This document shows positions 42,401-50,177 of a stretch of DNA of 64,000 bases, one piece after another; positions within the stretch are counted from its first letter, which is position 1, and each line of letters starts with the position of its first letter. The position numbers were made by a program, and so were the translations under genes. The notes beneath the pieces were generated by a model. That model was not told where the DNA came from, ran no database searches, and worked only from the letters and a program-made list of their open reading frames with translations. Source of the DNA: Blattamonas nauphoetae (lineage: Eukaryota; Preaxostyla; Oxymonadida); contig JARBJD010000193.1 of NCBI GenBank assembly GCA_033064195.1, forward strand, positions 62,001 to 126,000, written 5' to 3'.

Positions 42401-43690
42401 GCGAAGCAGGGCAAGTGAACGCTCCGGGGCGATGTCGAATTGAATCAAATTTTTCTCGTTGAACACTTTGAAGGTCACGTTGGGGATCAATTCGGAGAAA
42501 AGGACGAGTCGTGAGCGGTGGACAACCGAGATTTCTCGCATAGCAATCAGCTGCTTAAGTCCATTGACCTCACAATCGTTCCCATTTTCGATGTCATACG
42601 CGATTGGGTAGAGTTTGAAGACGGATTGGTTTGCGAACTGGCGGAGAAAAGCGAGTTCTTCGGGGATTCTGGAACGGTAATCAGACCTGGGGAGTCTATT
42701 CGCCGCGTCTTGAGCTTCATTTTCGTCTGTGACTCCTTTCTGGAGAACCGAAAAGGTTTCGCAAAAATGCTGGATGAGGAAGACGAGTGAGCTGACAAGG
42801 GAGAACGAGGCTATTTCAGCGCAAATCCGCAACTGTGCCTGGACCCATGGTTGCTTCAGATTCGCAAAAGCTTGGCTCTGAGGACAGAATGATAGAATGG
42901 ACAGAACGAATGGGAGGACGATATGAAGCTTGCCGAATTGGAATGCGTTGATCAGGACAATCTTCAAATCAAGTATGGTCGATGGAATGGCGCGGTTGTG
43001 AGCGATAACGAACATTCCGATGAACTGTCCCAACAGTTTCAATTGGTTCTTTTCGTTCGACGATCCGACAGACTCTTGTGGGTTGAATCTGAATGGCACT
43101 TGCGGCATGGCGGGATTTGGAGGGGCTGAATCGTATCGGCACAACATGAGTGACTTGGATGCTTCGTAAGCGTCATGTTCGATTTTTCGTCGAATGACAG
43201 GGTTGTTTAGTGTGTCGATGAAATCACAGTATCGTTTTATGTGAATATCTTCGTTAATAATTCGACGATAGATGAGGTATTTCGACAGATAATCGTAATA
43301 GCATTCGTTGTTGAGGACAACATCCAATAATTCTGTTTTGATTCTCTCCATGTTCGATTCTCCGAGATTGTTTATATGTTGCTTCATTTTATTCACCCTG
43401 TTCTCATTGGGAACACATACTACAGCCTGGTGCAAACTGCGATAAAGTGGGGCATTTGGATTCTGAATTTCTAGGGCGTCAATTCCTGGGAGGTCTCTTG
43501 CTCCTTTCGGTCTTTCGGGAGATGATTGAACAGAAGGGCGTTCTGAAGGAGATGTTTGTGCTGTAGGGAGTGGAATGGGAACTACTGAAGACTGTGGATC
43601 TCCATCCATTCCGAGATGGAAGAGTTCAGAAAAAAAGTATGGAAACTTCTTTTTCACAACTCTTGGATGAGCATTATGATCCTGGATCCC
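36401..43690 (-). CDS. CNOT1: CCR4-NOT complex scaffold subunit 1
   Basis: One very long exon encodes about 2,400 aa ending at a TAG at 36403-36401. Near the N-terminus, residues roughly 85-300 match the MIF4G domain of NOT1, which binds the CAF1 deadenylase: YLIYRRIINEDIHIKRYCDF, FIDTLNNPVIRRKI and LKIVLINAFQFGKLHIVLPF. A DUF3819-like helical region follows. The C-terminus (YYYLAKLIAHPNAQT to QLPPWGIRQVTKTIN) fits the NOT-module superfamily-homology end. NOT1 is the platform for mRNA deadenylation and decay in the cytoplasm. The frame is open from 43690, preceded by a good acceptor (TTCTTTCATAG), so short 5' exons may exist; otherwise the ATG at 43609 starts the protein. Unlike human CNOT1, the MIF4G domain is close to the N-terminus and the long HEAT region before it is missing, while the middle is expanded and diverged. 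Confidence 0.87.
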   Translation of the reverse strand, partial: GIQDHNAHPRVVKKKFPYFFSELFHLGMDGDPQSSVVPIPLPTAQTSPSERPSVQSSPERPKGARDLPGIDALEIQNPNAPLYRSLHQAVVCVPNENRVNKMKQHINNLGESNMERIKTELLDVVLNNECYYDYLSKYLIYRRIINEDIHIKRYCDFIDTLNNPVIRRKIEHDAYEASKSLMLCRYDSAPPNPAMPQVPFRFNPQESVGSSNEKNQLKLLGQFIGMFVIAHNRAIPSTILDLKIVLINAFQFGKLHIVLPFVLSILSFCPQSQAFANLKQPWVQAQLRICAEIASFSLVSSLVFLIQHFCETFSVLQKGVTDENEAQDAANRLPRSDYRSRIPEELAFLRQFANQSVFKLYPIAYDIENGNDCEVNGLKQLIAMREISVVHRSRLVLFSELIPNVTFKVFNEKNLIQFDIAPERSLALLRRSGRHDYYATSVDLSTDNYPKQLPYTEQVLKATQQPTNNLRIVSEWESRQILPHLTVPFHKKPRTPAIEQIFSSVNIEGFHAVVEFYINNSCETCFPYICKKVFPIAASVIPALIFQDATFTVASDKNTLTRHTLSSLEASLYSTPLVQLENLLWEGLERLTALQAYTFVLPYLRTRSTNSIAQEFELQGKELKKTTNELIGNLIIQNKDKLTEHLLECVIDDYSYLLVDRVTKKVLTHLQPRVRSALSLREKIISNLGDDGWEARKQSWGNQIEELSRPILSDFYIYLPQTSLRKFEEIPQSLHPVGSSIVPTVSDISAPAEEPQFMLTNNDHNTSLRSSLHTKFSGLLPFYPHSSPRISLNLSNLPYSLLKIFESPILRDAANLLPSQIKTWKMKDEDMTQTSNVFDYFQCRLQNVHIFKLPTKSKFVSIIESFASELQERFVSFQSELDQARIDLLSCLASYATLTVDYNVMNEELLNLHVGTQAYQEKKRNSEHNAKVVRDNLLSLSKALAGQNEVDKRRACETISTHTISCRDMCGAYDPNSLKAIIRKTGDEIFVLSKQLEEKIQKLNNLNHKITKEGQTATISQSLQKKLLPLQTNPDTSILYLIPPALLTACTSLAQLFLHRFCHHNAAICTDILLTGPSPLVTIHYSPPAFSIQDMLHKIPATSAIHFRAEECHPEYVFSTSDNDQKHCRPNCAFVGKLTNREERELYERSGKAFSELSTIPSPSFTSEEIKSQVQVSPDPIFSNLSLLREQAQNYIDETLSKCADDEPPKSNQKLTVSTLLSPLFDSLYDTKRETTTSIDNIRIFLFAPCCLHAPSKEAFRKKTGTLRSMRPEELKEASDLQILMMGLLPSFEAYPQFIREIYISVFTGSLRTYQNICQAATRSAVVSTVLKDVMTRTTPSFILSPPLPRMIANVISPTSEFYGPQMDKADHTKPRSLMSTLTLSTHNTTKTMSMHYAQQARTLFGLLTEGQLDPHLYFDSMKLFLVLLWKSAVFVRPIETKERQERTVRVENLKEGRSELWKLLDTQLPPDSPQFLFFLHRFANELRQSRKGCEECPYQNYFASQKMLSVTIGMDEATNTLNLATGEAIIVPSLANHLHHHLTILTELLVMLMSISVHSTPTRTSRVPAEFSKSIQPFLEVLPRPNYKVRANPEIVMKMRKVPVQHDIAFTSVDQIPQRTISPSQTPTGLTQSQTLTTPPVSPHSILIAATELIDTISLLNTEWNILSRFITRGASFPNPNSSLNRNNIDIPNLYKLEASNLSFHKQLAPGPLLSSIRFWELSFIRQKDFEKPSDDEETLTISRTISLLGKAFGCANGATQSCHALLSSVRTNGSGVSSTLSAYNNAVRVGHDTIMSHNTQIASAPLRQRPQPPRILPPQQVIDSIGQLLKPYFEELQQSRERIGDSSFREPVAKKHFELLKTRLCQGKRGDEATRTTISQCFFFIRHAIQYKHIPQVVAECFRLLDFLLDASAEATVETHNSVHLKDQDLRWVVSSDGAPKTFILGRTDVIFQQELVRAINQLMPGLNDFNDMFPRVFHSQLIRLADPLYLKKKADGHEQASFHLVCNNPEWDVFFACLRLLFEPIIRIDLQIDGRERELKAPEVQNWRILQQDLYDKAFLVVKELVQNKQEFVDVYRPHLLVMFENDRKGNLLQLVSDSSCIDVGKAVETIDSWDSEICGFLRSMPMRKKREGTKEDVEAGQQMREHFEKDAQIRQFLSYSYYPNPTLRMYQQQSIAIKDITASFTFYMEQGQCELLNLNTIHAETQPQLTTLVEHLNRLTDISPPHEYWQGSFPYFMLFLIEEGGRQFLNHLKHERSEVVKQRQAILNGDIEAKTHILECKGALNVMSVIYYYLAKLIAHPNAQTIKVAIQFMLTTCTTPNARTAFVSNTFFFLLLGGNIGPFLKTETSITRTSSAQVPMREPKTVENLNQLLLSLIFQRYKTQLPPWGIRQVTKTINTRTGEFTGHEFSEFREKYSRLMQQRKG

Positions 43691-43999
43691 CTATGAAAGA
43701 ATGATAAATAAAGATGTTCGGACACCGATGTTTTTATTTGGAAGAGGTTGGTGAATCCCCAGTTTTATTATGACTTGATCGCTCCATCTTCTATAGTCTG
43801 TGTCTCTTGAGACTTCCATGACTGTTGTGGCATCTGAAGATCGTATGTATTCATTTCATTTCTCTTCACTTCCACCTTTTGCGAATACCATGATTTTAAT
43901 ACAAACTCCAAAAATCATTATTTTTGTCTCTTAACCTAACTTTTAACTGTTCTTTGATCAAACTTTTTCGATCACGATATTGCTTTTTCCTCGTCTTTC

Positions 44000-45837
44000 A
44001 TGATTGTATCGTCATCAGTTCCCTCTGATCGTGTTCTTCTGAGTGATGATGACGTCACGAGTATGCATCCTTTCTTGACCGTTCCTAATCCATCACATTT
44101 TTCTGTTTCATTTCATGTTATTCTTAATGATCTCTTCATCACCATTTAATCCTTTCCTGCTCTGTCAGATAAACCCAGCACAGAAGCTGATCCCGACCAA
44201 CTCGATAGCGATCTGGACATCCCTCAAGAAGCCCCAGCCGGGGATGATCCCGTTGATGACCATCATAGTGAAAACGATGCAAACGATGATGATCCCGAAC
44301 TGGCTGTTGATTCGAACGAAAATCAGAATCCACACGATACGGAAACTGCAGACACAGAAGACAAGAAACAATCAGATAATGAGCAACTGCGTCAAGAAAA
44401 CGAGGAATTGAAGGCACGGCTGGAGTATTATGCTGCTCTCTGCGGTGTTAAGATTACACCCCGAAATTCACAGAGGACGAATACTGAAGCACTCCAAGAC
44501 GCTTCACAGCAAAAAGAAGACGAAATTGTTCAAGAGGAAGACATTGTTCAGGAAGAAGACATTCAAGAGGATGGGAATGATCACGCTGAGTCAATTGAGA
44601 AAAGCTCCGTAGATGGAAAGGATGAGAAGGAATGCGAAAAAGAAGTTGAAGAACCTCAAGTTCCACGTGAGCAACCTCATGAAGACACCGGCGAGGAATC
44701 GAAGAGAAAACCAAATCCATTTGTCACACCTCCAGGAGTCAGATTCATGACTGTCCATCAAGTTGAAACTCTAATTGATGAGATATATACTGGAAAGCAG
44801 GTTGGGCTCTCTTACTTTCTTTTAAATACCATTCTGGTTCTTATTAATTGTGATTAAACTCATCATTCTTTTCCTGTTTATCTCTCTCATTCTTCCAATC
44901 CACTCAGAAATACGACCGAATCTGCGACAACACTCAAAAGAGGCATGAAACTCTGGCCGAATACATCACCACATTCCTCTCCCTCCGTCTCGGATTCCCT
45001 TCGATGATCACACAGACTGCCAACTCTCTCCAACACTATATGGACAAATATTATGATCGCTCCATCAAAATTGCCGTGTTTTCTGCGGCCTTCAATCATC
45101 TGATCGATGAGGATTTCAGAGTTGTGATTGAACAGATCCCAACAACCATCATTCGTGTTCTGCACGCCTTTCTTCGTGGAAAATACAAAAATGAGACCGA
45201 GAAGCTTATTGTTGCTCGGCTAAACAAGAAAACTGGGAAGGGAGCAAAAGAGAAGCTAACAGATGAAGAATGGCGTGCCGTCGTCGCCTTCATGTGGAAT
45301 GAGGAAGAACGACCAGATATCGAGACCACCGTGTCAAGTGCCATCGAAGAGGAGCGAAGTGAAGAAGAAGAAAGGCGAGAAGACTTGGAAAAATCACGGA
45401 CACGTTTGGCAGCATCGAAAAAGAAAACAGATCATCCCATCAGCTTTCCGAGGCTGGTAAAAGTCTGTCCATATTATCTTTCAATGTTGTAGGTTCTGAG
45501 CTATTATCAACTGCAAGCCCACATTCAATATCTGTCAGCATTCCGGCAACTGTTCAACAACGCTGATTCTGAAGATGAGGAGAATGAACAACCAGCACAG
45601 GGAATAGTTTCCGAGGAAGGATTTATTAAGATTGTGCGGGAACTTCTTGAAGATGATGAAGATCAAGGAGAGGACAGTCGGAAAGATGGACGAATTCAAG
45701 ACTTATTGGATAAAGCGGACCCATTTAATGCCAAAGAAATCCCGTTTACCGATGTATGTGCTCTCTTTCAGTTATTTTCTCAGTGTATTCGTATTTTATC
45801 GGATGAGATTGGAAATTACACCAATAAACAAACTTGA
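44000..45837 (+). CDS. Acidic coiled-coil protein, possibly cytoskeletal or axonemal
   Basis: Four exons, 44000-44060, 44169-44800, 44908-45456 and 45493-45837, with introns of 108, 107 and 36 nt, give 528 aa. The ATG exon ends in a GTATGC donor and joins in phase. The N-terminal third is very acidic (D/E/Q-rich), then comes a short coiled coil (NEQLRQENEELKARLEYY). The C-terminal half is helical, starting VRFMTVHQVETLIDEIYTGK and running through RHETLAEYITTFLSLRLGFP. I recall similar RTV-x-QV / ETM-x-Q-x-x-x-TFL patterns in flagellate and ciliate proteins thought to be axonemal, but I cannot name the family. The final stretch reads as coding across a possible 30-nt intron-like segment near 45757, so I keep it unspliced. 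It is divergent to CNOT1 with about 310 bp between. Confidence 0.75.
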
Positions 45838-46030
45838 TTCTCACCGTCGCTTTTTTCCATTGTTTTCATTTCATCGCACATTATTTCATTGTTTTTGGAT
45901 AGTAGTGTTGATCGTCAAAGAGTTTCCCGTCTCAATCTATCTGTTTTCAATGAACGCGAGTATTTTGGACATAAAACCACAGAATAGCATCAAATATTTG
46001 ATAAATGAGAATAAACGCCGAAAAGAGATG

Positions 46031-46480
46031 CTACAAGGAACGGCATAGGACTGTCATATCGCGATAAGTGACTCCATTCTCGATCACTGGTTCAGAGTAA
46101 TTATCCACAAAAAAATTGGCTCGAACATGATCAACATGGAATCCAGCTCGTTCATAGAAAGCAATCAATGGTTCTGCAGTTCCAACAAGCATTTTTTGAT
46201 AACGGCCAGAAAAAGTTGATGCGAGGTGTGACAACATCTGCGTAGCATATCCGTGCTTCTGATGTTCTGGTAAAACAGCAATATTCATTAATTCGCAGGT
46301 TGTAGAGTCGATTTCTTTTACAACAGCTTCACCGACAACGAGATCGTCGACTGAGAGGATGAACATCTCCCCGTCATCGAGATATTTGTTGACAGCTTGT
46401 TCTTCAGGATCAGCAAGGAGAAGAAGTTCCTTATACTGCCACTTGTCGCCAAGAACTTTCGAAAAAGTGATGTGTGACAT
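46031..46480 (-). CDS. GNAT-family N-acetyltransferase, bacterial type
   Basis: This intronless gene encodes 149 aa. I choose the ATG at 46480 (MSHITFSKVLGD); the frame also extends to a GTG at 46504, which is not a usual eukaryotic start. The acetyl-CoA-binding motif A is clear (LMNIAVLPEHQKHGYATQML, with Q-x-x-G-x-A), as is the C-terminal FYERAGF motif. The ending, VRANFFVDNYSEPVIENG, is typical of a small-molecule GNAT group common in anaerobic Firmicutes and related bacteria. It should transfer an acetyl group from acetyl-CoA to an amine on an unknown small substrate. Absence of introns and the bacterial-style sequence suggest lateral transfer. Confidence 0.85.
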   Translation of the reverse strand: MSHITFSKVLGDKWQYKELLLLADPEEQAVNKYLDDGEMFILSVDDLVVGEAVVKEIDSTTCELMNIAVLPEHQKHGYATQMLSHLASTFSGRYQKMLVGTAEPLIAFYERAGFHVDHVRANFFVDNYSEPVIENGVTYRDMTVLCRSL

Positions 46481-47088
46481 GGGGTAGAATTTGAGAAATG
46501 TCACCGTTTGGGTTGATCAAGACCACATCCTCATTTGACATCAAATCGAATTCAGAAAAGATGCAACTGGCAACATACCTGGTTTACGTGGCGATTTTCG
46601 AGAAATGAAATAAAGAATGGATGGTCATGTCAACAGAACCATACATGAAGGGCTGATCACTTCCGTCAATTTTCCAGACAACCACTATGACAAATTATCT
46701 CTGAAAATGAGCAAAAATGAGACAAGATGATCGTCATAGAGTACATATCGGTCGAGATAGAGGTGAAGTATATTGGGAAGAGGGTGGTTGGTGTTGTTTC
46801 CGTCTGAGGGAAAGAGAAACACGCCGTGGATCACCAATGTCTTCTCTCCTCTCCCACTCTTCTCATTTCGTCCAATGAGAGCTGCATCAGAAAGAGCGAC
46901 TAGGCGAACGCCTCTTCCACACCTTCGACTTGACTTGCCACTCAGAGTATCTATCTTTCCTTCATCGGTGGCTTTGGGAGTCAGACAAGACTCTGGATGC
47001 ATTTTTTCAACCAAGAAGTCGAAATTATCAAACTGTGACGTGAACCGTGAAGTTTATCGAAATTATTGTGATTCTCCAACCATCCTTC
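46481..47088. other. Stretch between the acetyltransferase and paralog 5
   Basis: I see no convincing gene. Overlapping frames on both strands occur at 46685-47014 (minus, 109 codons) and 46773-47282 (plus); the latter runs antisense into paralog 5. Neither has a recognisable domain or splice partner. The part next to 47089 holds the 3' flank of paralog 5. Confidence 0.35.
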
Positions 47089-50037
47089 TTACATTCCGTT
47101 GTTCATCCCACTCTCCGCACTCACACATTCAATGTACTCCACAATCTCTGATCGTGTATCTTCATCCCTTCGCATCAACCATCCTTCCATCGCATCTTCA
47201 TGTCCTGCTTCTCGGTGTCTCTCCACTCGCTTCTTCCATCTCGCATTCTCTCTCTTCTTCATTCTCACATCATCTAGTCTGATCATCTCCAATCTCTCCC
47301 CCAAATAATTCTCGTTTGTCTTCTCCACCAACCACCCCACTTCCCACTCCTCTCTTCCTGTCTCCACAATCTCACCATCCTCAAATAATGCTCGCTCGAG
47401 CAGCTGTGTTCGTTCCAGAAGATCGGTGATAATGCTTGGCAGATCCTCGTCACTTGTATCATCTTTCGGAATGAACTCCTCTCGCTGAAGAATGAACTGC
47501 AGATATTGCTTCGCTGGTTTCAACAATCGTTCAAACTGCAAAATTCGGATTCTCTTCTGCTCTTCTTTGTTTTGGATGCTGAATCTTGGATCCCAGATCA
47601 AGTTGACGATGACCCAGATGAGATCCAAATGGAAAGAACCATGTGTTGTCTGAACTGCCATCGGCTTTGATGTCTCGATCACTCTTTCAACCAGATTCCC
47701 TTCCAGCAAGCGAGGGATCAGGTGAGGAGTATAGGCACCGATGTTGATGATCATATCAAGGTGGGAGAAGTTTGTTGATGAAAAGTGGCAGCAAGTTCGC
47801 ACCAAAAGTGAGCACAGCTCTTGAACATCGGAGAAGGTGGATTCGACAACTGGACAGAGTGATTCGAGCGAGTCGCATATACTTTCGGAAGCACAATCCC
47901 ATGACCAGTTGAGAATGTTGACTAACATGTGAGTTCGATCCGATGGTTGGCAGTCCGATTCACTTTTCTGCTGCTCAAGTAGATCGAGGCAGGTGATGAT
48001 GGTTGATTTGAGAAGAGGAACAAAGTCGCACTTGATCAGAATCTGGAAAAGATGAGACAAGACAAAGGCACACATCTTCAAAGTTGTTATCCATGTCAGA
48101 GAGCAGTGAGTTGACGAGAGAGAGTTCTTCATAAAGCACTTCCAGAACAGCGTTTTCGGAAAGAAGCGGTGCTTCGTCGGGAAGGGTGGCGGAGAGAGCA
48201 GAGATGGTTCCATCCGAAGGTGACGATTCGGTGAAGAGTGACTTCATTTCCGAAACAAGCTCGGCCAGTGTGGAACACAGCCGTCCTGCGAACGGGACAA
48301 GCTCCGACGAACTGTCAGTCGAAGCAGAAGGCACGCTGTGTGTTCGGAGGAAGGAACGGGTTTCATAATCAGAAAGGCTTCGTTTCGAGAGCGCTTGGAA
48401 AGAGATCTTTGACAATTCGAGATGGGAGGAGAAACAGAGTTGAGCCAGAATCGTCAACCGGGGAAGAGATGACTCCTTATTCGTACAATGATCGATAAAT
48501 GCGAGAAATTGGGTTTTGTGGCGGGCGAGGAAGGTAGAAGACGATCGAGGTGTGGAAGTTAACAACAGCAAGCAATCTCCGAGCTGGGACAAAATGATGG
48601 AAATGTGGAGGAAGTCATACTTCAGTAAGTACGGTTTCGTTCTTTGTCACGACAATCCATTTGAGAAAGATGGAGGGAATCGATGATTCACAGATTCGAT
48701 CCAATTCATCTTCTGACGATTTCCCTGATTGAAATAACGATGATAAACAGTCGACATGAACACAGAATATTGACAGACCGATGAAAGATATTAGTTTTGG
48801 GAGGGCAATCTGAGAAATGATGAAAACAGATGGGCGATTCTAAATGAAAGGTCGCCTCCGTTTTATCTCCATCCCCACTCTATATATCGTAAAGAAAACA
48901 GCAGAGTTCACATAAACATCCTCTCTCTCCCCGTTTAAGGTTTGAATTACCAGATTTTCCCATTTTCACTCACTTTTTTCCAGATTCCAAGTTCAGGTGA
49001 CTCCTTCTTCATCACACGGTATTCATTTGTCAGATTCGTGATTGAACCGACCTAATACCGTGCATTACATGTGATTCTCCTGGTTTGTGTCATATATTTC
49101 GTTCACACTGACAGACACTCAGCACTTTTTTGAGGCGAGACAGATTGTTTCTCACAGCCAGAAGACAATCTGTACACTTGCACTGTGTGATATTTTCTCC
49201 AGTTTTCACTCGCGATCGGAACTTTTTTCACAAATTTCTCGTCTTATAGATCACAAACGGGCACTGACTCTTTGTTCGCCCTACTCTTCCTCTAATTCCC
49301 ATCAAATACCGTTTTGAATCAAGAGATACCTCAAAGCACCTCTGTTAGACATGTTCCGCCAATCTTGAAGACTAAATTCATCATGATTGTTGATTTTGCC
49401 ATTCAGAACTTTTCGTGTCTTTTTCTACAATAGATGTCTTTGTGTTGGTTCTCTCACACAGAATGAGCGTTTTATGTAGTTTTCCATCGTTTCTCTGTTT
49501 TCGAACAGATTCTGTGACAAAAAGTGTGCACTATTGTCTTCAACAAAAAAGGACGATATCGAACGCGATCGAACTTAAAATTCAATAATTTCCCTATTTC
49601 TTGTCTACTGAAATAAAGAACGGTAATTGGGCAAAAAATGAATTTTTGGGACGCACATTAGTGTTTTGCGACCTTTCAAAGAGAATCGCCCAGATGAATC
49701 ACACTGGAACATCACATGGTTGAGTCTGTTCACAATATTGTTCAAGAGGTTGGATGTAATCCACATCAGGGATTGTTGAGAGGGCCCAATCAGATTCTGT
49801 CGAAATCATCAACAACATGGAATGAAATCAAGACGAGACAAACCTGTCACAAGAACTAGAAGAGATTTGAGCATCATTGGGCGTAATTTGATACAGTCGC
49901 CGCAGATGTGACTTAGACACACTTCAAGAGAGTTCTGGAAAATCATTGTCTCTAAGGTCCGAAGATAGTGGACTAACTTTTTGTTTTGCTATTACGCTGT
50001 TAACTTGGGGATATGATGAGGTTTTATTGACGATCAT
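47089..50037 (-). CDS. Multicopy helical family protein, paralog 5, with a transposon in intron 3
   Basis: Exons on the minus strand are 50037-49978, 49934-49844, 49796-49705, 48809-48779, 48724-48621, 48583-48074 and 48042-47089, giving 613 aa. Introns are 43, 47, 895, 54, 37 and 31 nt. The 895-nt third intron is the usual 31-nt intron enlarged by an 860-bp inverted-repeat element plus a 4-bp target duplication; without it, exactly 31 nt remain. All exons are intact, so the protein can still be made if the long intron is spliced. The first exon reads MIVNKTSSYPQ. The gene is divergent to the large surface-protein gene at 50178, with 140 bp between the starts. Confidence 0.82.
48832..49691. 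mobile_element. 860-bp terminal-inverted-repeat element inside an intron of paralog 5
   Basis: The ends are 24-bp inverted repeats at 48832-48855 and 49668-49691, matching at 21 of 24 positions (GGGCGATTCT, three variable bases, TGAAAGGTCGC). AGAT flanks both sides (48828-48831 and 49692-49695) as a probable 4-bp target duplication. A 2-bp reading with ends TGGGCG is also possible. Only short reading frames lie inside and no transposase is seen, so it is a non-autonomous, MITE-like element. I cannot assign a superfamily. Its ends differ from those of the other three elements in the window. Confidence 0.82.
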
Positions 50038-50177
50038 GGGATTTTGGTGTTACGAAGAGGTTGGTTGAGACCCGATGAACGAAGAGAACAATGATGTGAA
50101 TGCGATCAAACCCTTTCCTTGCCGGAATCACTCCTTGTCAGTATTCACCTGCCAAGCGCTTAACATTTCCATCAACG

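Noticed and set aside
45757-45786. 30-nt intron near the end of the acidic coiled-coil gene
   Set aside because: The segment is in frame, lacks stops and reads as plausible helical coding sequence, so splicing is not needed.
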